Source: Alloyangia pacifica
Lineage (GTDB): Bacteria > Pseudomonadota > Alphaproteobacteria > Rhodobacterales > Rhodobacteraceae
Assembly (NCBI RefSeq): GCF_020524285.1
Contig: NZ_JAIVKX010000007.1
Location: 186,001-250,000, forward strand
Direction: 5' to 3'
DNA: 64,000 nt
Below the pieces are notes generated by a model. That model was given only the letters and a program-made list of their open reading frames with translations, had not been told where the DNA came from and did not search any database. The translations under genes were made by a program, and so were the position numbers. Positions 1 to 8,910 of the stretch are shown one piece after another (the first letter of the stretch is position 1; the number at the start of each line of letters is the position of its first letter).

Positions 1-282
1 GATCTGACTTACCGGCTCTACCGCTTCTCGTCGGGTCTGGCGGTGATCGCGGTGATCACCGGGCTATGGCTCGGGGTGCTCTGGGGCTTCCCGGCGTGGT
101 TGCATGCCAAGATCGGCCTCGTGGTGCTGCTAGCGGCGCACTACGTTTGGACCGGGGTCCTGGTCGGTCGCGCCAAGCGCGGCGAGTTCCGCGAGTCTGA
201 CATGTTCCTGCGCATTTTCAACGAGATCAGCGTGGTGGGCACGATCGCCATCCTGTGGCTGGTCGTGGCCAAGCCGTTCTGA
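1..282 (+). CDS. CopD/HemJ-like membrane protein (3' part only)
   Basis: The reading frame is open from the first base of the window, so the 5' end is missing; 93 residues remain. Two hydrophobic segments are visible (around residues 10-35 and 75-92), and the tail reads FNEISVVGT...VVAKPF. The membrane helices, the central K-hydrophobic-H segment and the FNE...KPF ending resemble the C-terminal half of the CopD/HemJ (protoporphyrinogen oxidase) superfamily. Whether it is true HemJ or another CopD-type protein cannot be told from this fragment, because the conserved N-terminal histidines lie outside. The DUF599 gene starts 2 bases after its stop, suggesting one transcript. Confidence 0.55.
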   Translation, partial: DLTYRLYRFSSGLAVIAVITGLWLGVLWGFPAWLHAKIGLVVLLAAHYVWTGVLVGRAKRGEFRESDMFLRIFNEISVVGTIAILWLVVAKPF

Positions 283-284
283 CC

Positions 285-989
285 ATGCTGCCGACGCTCG
301 ATCCCTTCTACTATTTCTCGCCGGTCGATCTCACCGGTGTCGTGCTGCTGCTGCTCTGCTGGCTGGGCAGCTCCTGGCTGATCGAGCATCCGCCGAAGCG
401 CCGCCCCTCGGTGACCAAGCTCATGGCGCTCTACCGGCGGCAATGGATGAAGCATTTCGTCACCCGCCAGCCGCGCATCTTCGATTCCCAGATCGTCGGC
501 AGCCTGCGCCAGAGCACCGCTTTCTTCGCCTCGACCTCGATGATCGCCATCGGCGGCATCTTCGCGCTGCTGGGCAACCCCGACCAGGTGCGCGGCGTCG
601 CCGAGGACCTGTCGACGGGGGGCGACTCGCCGGTGATCGTCTGGGAGGCGAAGCTGCTGCTGATCCTCGCCTTCGCCGCCAATGCCTTTCTGAAGTTCGT
701 CTGGTCGAACCGGTTGTTCGGCTATTGCTCGGTGCTGATGGGCTCGGTGCCCAACGACGACAGCCCGCTGGCCTATACCCGCGCGGCCAAGGCCGCCGAG
801 ATCAACATCTTCGCCGCGCGCAGCTACAACCGCGGGTTGCGGTCGGTCTATTTCGGCATCGGCTCCACCGCCTGGCTGCTGGGCTCCTGGCCGCTGATCG
901 CGGCGGCTCTGATCACCCTGACGGTGATCCTGCGGCGCGAGTTCACCTCGCAGTCGCGCGAGGTTCTGCTGACCAGCGAGGACGACTGA
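285..989 (+). CDS. DUF599 family membrane protein
   Basis: This 234-residue protein has four or five hydrophobic segments: about residues 15-32, 80-98, 120-140, 195-215 and 215-228. It begins MLPTLDPFYYFSPVDL, and the central region carries conserved RQPRIFDSQIVG and AAKAAEINIFAARSYNRGLR blocks. These features match the DUF599 family of proteobacterial inner-membrane proteins, which has no established function. The ATG at 285 is chosen because it lies 2 bases after the upstream stop and starts the family-like N-terminus; an earlier in-frame start would overlap the upstream gene by 28 bases. A perfect hairpin follows the stop codon. Confidence 0.85.
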   Translation: MLPTLDPFYYFSPVDLTGVVLLLLCWLGSSWLIEHPPKRRPSVTKLMALYRRQWMKHFVTRQPRIFDSQIVGSLRQSTAFFASTSMIAIGGIFALLGNPDQVRGVAEDLSTGGDSPVIVWEAKLLLILAFAANAFLKFVWSNRLFGYCSVLMGSVPNDDSPLAYTRAAKAAEINIFAARSYNRGLRSVYFGIGSTAWLLGSWPLIAAALITLTVILRREFTSQSREVLLTSEDD

Positions 990-1008
990 AAAGCCTTGGG
1001 AGGCTTTT
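989..1008 (+). terminator. Hairpin terminator after the DUF599 gene
   Basis: A perfect 8-bp stem, AAAAGCCT / AGGCTTTT, closes a TGGG loop. It starts on the last base of the stop codon, and the run of T lies in the 3' arm of the stem. It fits an intrinsic terminator for the transcript coming from the left. Confidence 0.6.
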
Positions 1009-1013
1009 GCAAA

Positions 1014-1040
1014 TCCCTTCGAAGGGAATTGCGCTATACT
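1014..1040 (+). promoter_or_regulatory. Palindrome plus TATACT box upstream of the secreted-protein gene
   Basis: A perfect 14-bp palindrome, TCCCTTCGAAGGGA (1014-1027), lies 7 bases before a TATACT hexamer (1035-1040), which is 6 bases before the ATG at 1047. The TATACT could be a -10 box for a leaderless or nearly leaderless mRNA, with the palindrome as an operator in the spacer. There is no convincing -35 box, so this is a tentative reading. Confidence 0.35.
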
Positions 1041-1046
1041 CGCGCC

Positions 1047-1400
1047 ATGCGAGCCCCGATTGCCTTCGTCCTGTGCCTCTGCGCTGCGCCTGTCCGGGCC
1101 GCGCCGCCCGAGATCGTCTCCGCCGGGGCCGCGCGCAGCGGCGAGCGCTGGGACATCTCGGTGACACTGGCCCATCCCGACACCGGCTGGGACCATTACG
1201 CCGACGGCTGGCGGGTCGAGAGCGAGGACGGCACCGTGCTGGGCGTGCGCGAGCTCTTTCACCCGCATGAGACCGAGCAGCCTTTCACCCGCAGCCTGTC
1301 CGGAGTTGCCATCCCCGAGGGCACGGCGCGGGTCTACATCCGGGCGCGCTGCCTGACGGATGGGTGGACCGAGGGCCGCAGCGCGCTCGAGCTGGAGTAG
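1047..1400 (+). CDS. Small secreted protein of unknown function
   Basis: This protein has 117 residues. The first 18 (MRAPIAFVLCLCAAPVRA) form a typical signal peptide with an ARA-like cleavage site, so it is probably periplasmic. The mature part is short, acidic and beta-rich in appearance (VSVTLAHPDTGWDHYADGWRV region), and it contains one cysteine in IRARCLTDGW. I do not recognise a named family. The ATG at 1047 is chosen because it begins the signal peptide; an upstream in-frame start would run through the promoter-like palindrome. It is convergent with the MoxR operon, whose last stop lies 1 base further on. Confidence 0.65.
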   Translation: MRAPIAFVLCLCAAPVRAAPPEIVSAGAARSGERWDISVTLAHPDTGWDHYADGWRVESEDGTVLGVRELFHPHETEQPFTRSLSGVAIPEGTARVYIRARCLTDGWTEGRSALELE

Positions 1401-1401
1401 C

Positions 1402-3444
1402 TCAGCGCCGACCCTCGCGCAGCCAGGCGCCGACGATGAAGCCCGCCGCAAGAAGCAGCGTCAGCCAGGCCGGCAGCAGCGGAATGCGGGTCACGTCCAT
1501 GGTCTCGAAGGCCTCGCGCGGGGTGATGCCCATCCAGCCGCGGCCGGCGGCGGGGCGCCCGGCGCCCACGGCGCGGATGGTCGGCAGACCATCCTCGATC
1601 CGCGCTTCGCCGCCGCGGAGGGCGGCAACCACGGGCTCCAGTGCTTCGCCGCTGGCGATGGTCTGCTCGAACTCGCGCGGCGCGGCGGGGCCAAGGCCGA
1701 TCACCGCCTCCTGCTCGCCTTCCTTGAGCCGGTAGAGGCCGATCTCGGGGCCATCGTATTCGGCCTCGAAGCGGCCGGGCGAGACTTCCTGCAGGGGCAC
1801 GCTCTCCTCGGTGCCATCGGGGCGGGTCACGGTGACCGCCCCCACGCCGTCCTCGAGCGTGCGGCGGATGATGCGCATGCGCTTGCCCGTGGCCTCGGCC
1901 CAGAGCGCCTCTTCCTCGAGCTCCGGCTCTTTCATCATCCAATGGGCCAGCCGCCGCAGCAGGTCGAGTTGCGGGCCGCCGCCCTCGAAGCCGCGCGACC
2001 AGAGCCAGGCCTGGTCCGAGGCGATGAGCGCCACGCGGCCCTCGCCGATGCGGTCGAGCACCAGCAGCGGCTTGTCCTCGGCACCGGACATCAGCACCTC
2101 GGCGTCCTCGTTCGGCTGCACTTCGACCTGCCGCATCCAGCGGCCCCAGCTGTCGGCCCCGGTGAGGCCGGCGGTGACCGGGTGGCGCTGGCCGAGGTCG
2201 GTGACCGTGGGGCGGTAGCCTTGGTCGATGACCCGCGCGGTGGGTTCGGCGGGCAGGATCTCGGACAGCGGCGAGCGGTAGATGGAATCGGCGCTGGCGA
2301 AATCGGGCCCGGCGGCGACCAGCACCGCGCCGCCGTTCTCGACGTAGTTGCGGACGTTGTCGAGGTAGATGGCCGGCAGGATGCCGCGGCGCTTGTAGCG
2401 GTCGAAGATGATCAGGTCGAAATCTTCGATCTTCTCGAGAAAGAGCTCGCGGGTGGGGAAGGCGATCAGCGACAGCTCGGTGACCGGCACGCCGTCCTGC
2501 TTCTCGGGCGGGCGCAGGATGGTGAAATGCACGAGGTCGACGGAGCTGTCGGATTTCAGCAGGTTGCGCCAGGTGCGGCTGCCGGAATGCGGCTCGCCCG
2601 AGACCAGCAGCACGCGCAGCCGGTCGCGCACGCCGTTGATCTGCACCAGCGCGGTGTTGTTGCGGTCGGTCAGCTCGCCCGCGCCCTCGGGCACGGTGAA
2701 CTGGATCACGTTGAGCCCGCCGTGCGGCAGGGTGACCGGCAGCTCGATGTCTTGGCCCAGCGGCGCGCGGAAGCCCTCGGGCTCGCCGCCGTCGACGGAG
2801 ATCTGCAGTTCGGTCTCGGTCTCCTGCGGTGCGGCGCCGTCGTCCTCGATCCGCAGGGTGAGGGTCACCGGCTCGCCGAGGATGGCGAAGGCCGGGGCGT
2901 TCTTCACGATGAGGCGGCGGTCCCAGTCTGTGTCATGCCCGGTCAGCAGCAGGTGCATCGGGGCGGGCAGCGAGGGCGCACGTTCGAGATCGTGCAGCCG
3001 CCCGTCCGACAGCAGGAAGATCCCCGCGACGCGGCCGCGCGGCTCCTCGGCGAGCGCCTCCGACAGGGCGGTCATCAGCAGGGTGCCGCTGTCGCCCGCG
3101 CCGTCAGGGACGGTGATGCGGCGAACCTCGGTATTGGGGCGGGCGGCGATGCGCGCCTCGAGCGCGTCGGCGGTCTCAGAGGTGGTCTCCAGCCGGTCGC
3201 CGAGCCGCTGCGAGGCGCTCTGGTCCTCGAGCAGCAGCACGATGTCGGAGAGCGGGGCACGGTCCTCTTCCTGGAACGATGGCTGGGTGAGCGCCGCCAC
3301 CAGCACGACCCCGGCGAAGAAGCGCAGCGCCCAGCCCGGCATGCCGCGCCAGAGCGCCAGCGCCACGGAGGCCAGGGACACGGCCCCCAGCGCCCAGATC
3401 ACGGGCCAGGGCAGGAGCGGGTCGAAGACGATCTCGCCGGTCAT
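1402..3444 (-). CDS. Large membrane protein with degenerate VWA and glutamine-amidotransferase-like domains (last gene of MoxR operon)
   Basis: This protein has 680 residues. Two N-terminal membrane helices (about 13-32 and 38-52) are followed by a VWA-like segment containing LLLEDQSAS (a DxSxS-like motif) and IFLLSDGRL. A beta-rich region comes next, then a glutamine-amidotransferase-like fold (about 275-440; LRVLLVSGEP, FDLIIFDRYKR, YVENGGAVLVAAG). One C-terminal helix (about 655-674) ends in AWLREGRR. This is the usual 'membrane protein' partner of MoxR-DUF58-DUF4159 clusters. Its role is not established; the complexes are thought to act as envelope chaperone or metal-insertion systems. 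The start ATG overlaps the stop of a 45-codon ORF by ATGA. Confidence 0.8.
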   Translation of the reverse strand: MTGEIVFDPLLPWPVIWALGAVSLASVALALWRGMPGWALRFFAGVVLVAALTQPSFQEEDRAPLSDIVLLLEDQSASQRLGDRLETTSETADALEARIAARPNTEVRRITVPDGAGDSGTLLMTALSEALAEEPRGRVAGIFLLSDGRLHDLERAPSLPAPMHLLLTGHDTDWDRRLIVKNAPAFAILGEPVTLTLRIEDDGAAPQETETELQISVDGGEPEGFRAPLGQDIELPVTLPHGGLNVIQFTVPEGAGELTDRNNTALVQINGVRDRLRVLLVSGEPHSGSRTWRNLLKSDSSVDLVHFTILRPPEKQDGVPVTELSLIAFPTRELFLEKIEDFDLIIFDRYKRRGILPAIYLDNVRNYVENGGAVLVAAGPDFASADSIYRSPLSEILPAEPTARVIDQGYRPTVTDLGQRHPVTAGLTGADSWGRWMRQVEVQPNEDAEVLMSGAEDKPLLVLDRIGEGRVALIASDQAWLWSRGFEGGGPQLDLLRRLAHWMMKEPELEEEALWAEATGKRMRIIRRTLEDGVGAVTVTRPDGTEESVPLQEVSPGRFEAEYDGPEIGLYRLKEGEQEAVIGLGPAAPREFEQTIASGEALEPVVAALRGGEARIEDGLPTIRAVGAGRPAAGRGWMGITPREAFETMDVTRIPLLPAWLTLLLAAGFIVGAWLREGRR

Positions 3445-3578
3445 ATGTGCAGTCCGTTCCTTGCGCCGGTTTCAGGTCTGTTGGCCTCAGTGCTACTTGC
3501 CGCAGTCCTGCCAGCCTCAGTCCGACCAGTCTCAGTCCTACCGGTCTCGGCTCTTCCGGTTGTCGTGGAACCGGTCAT
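3441..3578 (-). CDS. 45-codon pentapeptide-repeat ORF coupled to both neighbours
   Basis: This short ORF has ATG at 3578-3576 and TGA at 3443-3441. It overlaps the DUF4159 stop by ATGA on one side and the next gene's start by ATGA on the other, so it exactly fills the gap. Residues 8-37 are six degenerate pentapeptides: GRAET, GRTET, GRTEA, GRTAA, SSTEA and NRPET. Its codons (ACT, AGA, AGG, ATA, GGA) are unlike the strongly GC-ending codons of its neighbours, and no domain is recognisable. Translation through it would keep ribosomes coupled between the two large genes. It may be a genuine peptide, but a repeat expansion that happened to stay open is equally possible. Confidence 0.45.
   Translation of the reverse strand: MTGSTTTGRAETGRTETGRTEAGRTAASSTEANRPETGARNGLHI
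3468..3557 (-). repeat. Six tandem degenerate 15-bp repeats
   Basis: The units read on the minus strand as GGAAGAGCCGAGACC, GGTAGGACTGAGACT, GGTCGGACTGAGGCT, GGCAGGACTGCGGCA, AGTAGCACTGAGGCC and AACAGACCTGAAACC. The middle units agree best. The whole block is bracketed by an 8-bp direct repeat, ATGACCGG, at 3571-3578 and 3437-3444 (minus strand), which also forms the two coupled start codons. Confidence 0.8.
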
Positions 3579-6373
3579 TGGCCGAGCCTGTCGAGCAGCG
3601 CGGGCACATGGACCTGGTCGGATTTGTAGTTGCCGGTCAGCACGTGCATCACGAGGTTGACCCCGAAGCGGTAGGCGATCTCGCGCTGGCGCTCGCCGGC
3701 GAAGCCCGAGCCGATGCGCACCTGCGGGTTGCCGCGGTTGTCCACCGCCCAGGCTGCGCCCCAATCGTTGCCGCCGATCACCACGGGGGTGACGTTGTCG
3801 TTGAGGTTGCGGAAGGGCATGCCCTCGACCATTTCGGCATCGGGCGGCGCGGCCTCGACCCAGACGTCGCGGCTGGCGTAGCGGCCGGGGAAGTCCTGCA
3901 GCAGGTAGAAGGTGCGGGTCAGCACGTGGTCCTGCGGCACCGGCTCCAGCGGCGGAATGTCGAGCGGGGCGGCCAGCTCGCGCAGCTTGCGGCCCTCGGG
4001 CGAGGCGGCGCCGAAGCCCGCCACGTCGGCATCGCGCGTGTCGAAGAGGATCATCCCGCCCGAGCGCAGGTACTCGTTGAGCTTGGCGTAGGCGGCGGGG
4101 GAAGGGGTCGGCTGCGACGGCGTGATCGGCCAGTAGAGCAGCGGGAAGAAGGCCAGCTCGTCGCTCTCGAGGTTCACCGCCATGGGCTCGGCGGGCTCGA
4201 CCGAGGTGCGGTAGTAGAGCGTCTCCGACAGGCCGCGCAGGCCGTTCTGCGCCAGCTCGTCTAGCTGCGCGTCGCCGGTGATGACATGGGCGAGGGTGAC
4301 CTCGGCGGTGGCGGCCTCGGCGAAGGCGTCGGCCTGGGCCGAGGGAGCGCCCTGCGCCTGCGCCGTCCCGGGGGCGGCCAGCGGGCCGAGCACCAGCGCC
4401 AGAAGCACGGCGGTGGTGCCGGGCGCGCTGGGGCGGGCGCCGCGCAGCCGGCCCGAGAGCGCCAGCGAGGCGATCACGTCGGCCAGAAGCAGCGCGATGG
4501 CCAGTGCCAGCAGCCAGCCGGCGAGCGGGGTTTCCTGCGGGCGGCTGAGGCCCTCGACCGGCACGGTGTCGGGCCAGATGGCGGGCTGCAGCACGCTGTC
4601 GGGTGTCACCACGTTGCGCGCGAGGCTGCGCTCCTCGCCCTGGTAGAGGCCGGGGCGCAGCTCGGGGCCGAGGTCGGCGGTCAGCAGCGACTCGCCGGGC
4701 ACGCCGGGCAGGGTGCCGGCATCGACCACCGCGCCGAAGCCGTCGAGCACGCGGATCGGCTGCCAGATGGTGCCGACCAGTTCGCCGGGTTCGGGGGTGG
4801 CGGGCATGGCCGAGATCGCCAGCCGTTCGAGCATCTGCACGAAGAGCCCCGAGAGCGGCAGCGTCGACCATTCGGCATTGGCGGTGACATGGAACAGCAC
4901 CACCTGCCCGGCGCCGACGCGCTTGCGGGTGACCAGTGGCGTGCCGTCGCTGAGCTGGGCAATGACCCGCTCGGCCAGCGTGGGATCGGGCTGGGCCATG
5001 ACCTGGCTGGTGACGGTCACGTCCTCGGGGATGGCGAGCCCTTCGAAGGGGCTGCCTTCGGGGAAGGGGGCCAGGGATTTCGGCTCGCCCCAGCTCATCG
5101 CGCCGCCGACCGAGCGCCCGCCGGCGCGAAGCCGCACCGGCATCAGCGGGTCCTCGCGGTCGCGCGAGAGGTCCGAGGCGGCGATCCGGGGCCCGGCGAA
5201 GCGCAGCAGCGTGCCGCCCTTCTCGACCCAGTCGGCCACGCCCTCTTCCTCGCCCGGGCCGAGCGTGGCCACGTCGGCCAGCACGATGACGTCGGGGTTG
5301 GCGGGCAGCACCTCGGTGAGCGCGCCGTCCAGAAGGTCGACATCCTCCTCCAGCGCCTTGTGCAGGTAGTAGAGCGGCGAGAGCAGCTCGAGCCCCTCGC
5401 GGTTCTCGTTCCCGGCGATCAGCGCGACCTCGCGGCGGCGCAGGCTGTCGTCGGGCAGGCTGACCGCGCCGGCGCTGCGGGCACCGTCGATCTCGAAGCG
5501 GGTGATGCGGGCGCGCAACTCGGCGGGCAGCGAGAGGTCCAGCGCACCCTCGTCGGCACCCTCGGGGAAGGTCAGCGGGGCGCGGACCAGCACGGTGGGG
5601 TTGCCCGCCGGGTCGAGCCCGTGCGCAGCGATGGAGATCTCGCGCGCGCTCCCCGCGTGCAGACGGCGGGCGGTGAGCTGCACGTGGCCATCCTCGAAGC
5701 GCGGCGGCAGCAGGGCGGTCAGGTTGCGCGGGCTCTGGAAGACGGTGACCTGCCCGTGGTCCATCAGCGCATCGAGCATCGGCTCGCGGCTGTCGCGGGC
5801 GAGCCCGTCGGACATCCAGTAGCTGTCGAAATCACCGGCGGGCAGCATCGACAGCGCGCGGGTGACATGTGCCTCGCCCGGCTCCCAGGGTTCGGGCTGC
5901 AGGCCGGTGAGGCGGGCGCGCAGCACGGCGGCCTGCTGGAACTGCGGCACCTCGGGATCGGTCAGGCGCAGCACGGCGACGGGGCGCGCTTCGCGCTCGG
6001 CGCGGGAGAGCAGCGCGTCGAGCGCCGCCTGCCGGGCGCGCCAGTCGGCGGCGGAGGACCAGCTGGCATCCATCACCACCAGCAGCGGGCCGGTGCCGGC
6101 GCCCTGCGCCTCATCCTCGGGGTTCAGGATCGGCCCGGCGAGGCCGATGATCACCGCCGCCACCGCCAGCATGCGCAGCAGCAAAAGCCACCACGGCGTG
6201 CGGTCGGTGACCTGATCGTCATCCTTCAGCCCGAGCAGCAGCACCACGCCGGGGAACATCCGACGGATCGGCGCCGGGGGCACGGCGCGCAGGATCACCC
6301 AGAGCACCGGCAGGGCCAGCAATCCAAGCAGCAGCCAGGGGGCGGTGAAGCCCAAGGGGCCGAGAACGGTCAT
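3575..6373 (-). CDS. BatA/DUF4159 domain protein of MoxR operon
   Basis: This protein has 932 residues. The N-terminus is a BatA-type membrane anchor (helix about 7-26, second helix about 60-80; FPGVVLLLGLKDDDQVTDRTPWWLLLLR). It is followed by a VWA-like region with DASWS matching a DxSxS metal-ion site, a glutamine-amidotransferase-like region (about 310-420), and two further helices (about 625-665). The last 220 residues form a DUF4159 domain (MILFDTRDAD, LTRTFYLLQDFPGRY, GINL-like end). Such proteins accompany MoxR and DUF58 proteins in the envelope. The ATG at 6373 shares its A with the DUF58 stop (TGATG); a TTG one codon earlier is less likely. Confidence 0.85.
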   Translation of the reverse strand: MTVLGPLGFTAPWLLLGLLALPVLWVILRAVPPAPIRRMFPGVVLLLGLKDDDQVTDRTPWWLLLLRMLAVAAVIIGLAGPILNPEDEAQGAGTGPLLVVMDASWSSAADWRARQAALDALLSRAEREARPVAVLRLTDPEVPQFQQAAVLRARLTGLQPEPWEPGEAHVTRALSMLPAGDFDSYWMSDGLARDSREPMLDALMDHGQVTVFQSPRNLTALLPPRFEDGHVQLTARRLHAGSAREISIAAHGLDPAGNPTVLVRAPLTFPEGADEGALDLSLPAELRARITRFEIDGARSAGAVSLPDDSLRRREVALIAGNENREGLELLSPLYYLHKALEEDVDLLDGALTEVLPANPDVIVLADVATLGPGEEEGVADWVEKGGTLLRFAGPRIAASDLSRDREDPLMPVRLRAGGRSVGGAMSWGEPKSLAPFPEGSPFEGLAIPEDVTVTSQVMAQPDPTLAERVIAQLSDGTPLVTRKRVGAGQVVLFHVTANAEWSTLPLSGLFVQMLERLAISAMPATPEPGELVGTIWQPIRVLDGFGAVVDAGTLPGVPGESLLTADLGPELRPGLYQGEERSLARNVVTPDSVLQPAIWPDTVPVEGLSRPQETPLAGWLLALAIALLLADVIASLALSGRLRGARPSAPGTTAVLLALVLGPLAAPGTAQAQGAPSAQADAFAEAATAEVTLAHVITGDAQLDELAQNGLRGLSETLYYRTSVEPAEPMAVNLESDELAFFPLLYWPITPSQPTPSPAAYAKLNEYLRSGGMILFDTRDADVAGFGAASPEGRKLRELAAPLDIPPLEPVPQDHVLTRTFYLLQDFPGRYASRDVWVEAAPPDAEMVEGMPFRNLNDNVTPVVIGGNDWGAAWAVDNRGNPQVRIGSGFAGERQREIAYRFGVNLVMHVLTGNYKSDQVHVPALLDRLGQ

Positions 6374-7244
6374 CAATGACCTCCGTCCATCGCGCGGTAG
6401 ACCCAGAGCAGGGCGTTCTGCGCGCTGTCACTGGTATGATGGCACAGAAATTGCCAACCGGTTAAGCGAGATAGGTGGTCAAGCCGCGCTTTTCGTTCGG
6501 CCAGACGCTCGAGGTAGCGCTCGCGCAGATCGCCCGCCTTCAGGGTCTCATGGGCCAAGGTCTTGCCAACGCTTTCGAAAATCGTGCGGCCCTTGAACGG
6601 GAAGCTTTCTTCCGACGGGTCGAGCACCTGCAGCAGAACCCCGCGCACCCCGCGGTCGGCGGCCTTGGTCAGCGCGGCCTCCATCGGATCGAGATCGCCG
6701 AGGAAATCCGACACGAACATCGCCCGCGCGTGGGGGATGATGCCGCGCGCCTCGGGCTGGGAATAATCCTCGTCGCCGTCCTTGGTCAGCGCCTCGGCGA
6801 GGCGCAGCACCTGGATGTCGCCGTTGCGCGGCGGCAGCGACCAGCCGGTGAAGCCGACCCGTTCACCGCCGCGGATCAGCAGGATCGAGGCGGCCAGCGC
6901 GACCAGTCGGGCGCGATCGCCCTTGGTCGGCAGGTCCTTGTGCGAGGAGAAGCGCATCGAGGCGCCGGAATCGACCCAGAGCTGCACGCTCTGCGCGATC
7001 TGCCACTCGCGCTCGCGTACATATTGCTCGTCGCCGCGGCCCGAGCGCCGCCAGTCGATTGAGCGGTAGGTGTCGCCGGGGCGCAGCGGACGGTATTGCC
7101 AGAAGTCGTCGCCGAGCCCCGAGCGCCGCCGCCCGTGCTCGCCCAGCAGGACGGTGCCCGCGAGGTGTTCGGCACGGGCCAGCAGGGCCGGGAAACGGGT
7201 GGCCTCTTCCTGCGCGCTCTGCCGGAGCTGGGCGATAGGGGTGA

Positions 7245-7248
<4 letters not shown>
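6373..7248 (-). CDS. DUF58 domain-containing protein
   Basis: This 291-residue protein contains the DUF58 signature around residues 30-75: LLGEHGRRRSGLGDDFWQYRPL, then GDTYRSIDWRRSGRGDEQYVRERE. A VWA-like continuation follows (VQLWVDSGASMRF, about 82-95). DUF58 proteins work next to MoxR ATPases, probably as part of a peripheral envelope complex. No ATG exists in the first 90 codons, and the TTG at 7248 overlaps the MoxR stop as TTGA, so a TTG start with translational coupling is the best reading. Its own stop overlaps the next ATG by one base. Confidence 0.85.
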
Positions 7249-8246
<998 letters not shown>

Positions 8247-8304
8247 GGGGGAGACTCCCTTGCGTAAATGCTGTACCGAACCGAGTGTATCGCGGGGGTG
8301 AAAA

Positions 8305-8907
8305 ATGGCAAAAGCAATGCGCACACAAAATTACGTGACACCCTCGGCTGACGGCATTGCTGCTGCAGCACGCGCCGCTTCGGGGCGCGGTTTGCCGCCG
8401 GTCGAGCACTGGAATCCGCCGTTTTGTGGCGATCTGGACATGCGGATCGCGCGCGATGGCACGTGGTTCTACCTCGGAACGCCGATCGGGCGCTTCGAAC
8501 TGGTGAAGCTGTTTTCGTCGATTTTGCGCAAAGATGACGGGAAATACTTCCTCGTCACCCCGGTCGAGATGGTCGGAATCACCGTCGATGACGCCCCCTT
8601 CGTCGCCACCGACTTCGAGGCAGAGGGCACGGGCGAGTCGCAGGTGCTGACCTTCCAGACCCATGTGGGCGACTTCGCCGTCGCGGGGCCCGAGCATCCG
8701 ATCCGCGTGGTGCGCGACCCCGAGACCGGCGAGCCCTCGCCCTACGTCCTCGTGCGGCGCAATCTCGAGGCGCTGATCGACCGCAAGAGCTTCTACCGGC
8801 TGGTCGAGCTGGGCGCGCACCACGAGCATGACGGCGCGCGCTGGTTCGGCCTGTGGTCCTCGGGGGAGTTCTTCCCGATGATCCCCTCGGAAGAACTCGA
8901 GGTCTGA
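8305..8907 (+). CDS. DUF1285 domain-containing protein
   Basis: This 200-residue protein has the DUF1285 pattern: PPVEHWNPPFCGDLDMRIARDGTW near residues 30-54, FYLGTPIGRFELVKLFSSILRKD, and the C-terminal LEALIDRKSFYRLV. Structures of the family show a two-domain beta-rich fold, but no reaction is known. A purine-rich GGGGGTGAAA precedes the ATG at 8305, and a second ATG at 8317 is possible. It is transcribed divergently from the MoxR operon and shares about 58 bases of upstream sequence with it, an arrangement often seen for these two loci in Rhodobacteraceae (recalled, not checked). Confidence 0.85.
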   Translation: MAKAMRTQNYVTPSADGIAAAARAASGRGLPPVEHWNPPFCGDLDMRIARDGTWFYLGTPIGRFELVKLFSSILRKDDGKYFLVTPVEMVGITVDDAPFVATDFEAEGTGESQVLTFQTHVGDFAVAGPEHPIRVVRDPETGEPSPYVLVRRNLEALIDRKSFYRLVELGAHHEHDGARWFGLWSSGEFFPMIPSEELEV

Positions 8908-8910
8908 GGC

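Noticed and set aside
1360-3660. Long plus-strand frames opposite the MoxR-operon membrane genes (also 4286-6379)
   Set aside because: They have low-complexity Arg/Gly/Ala/His compositions, and recognisable VWA, DUF4159 and membrane segments exist only on the minus strand.
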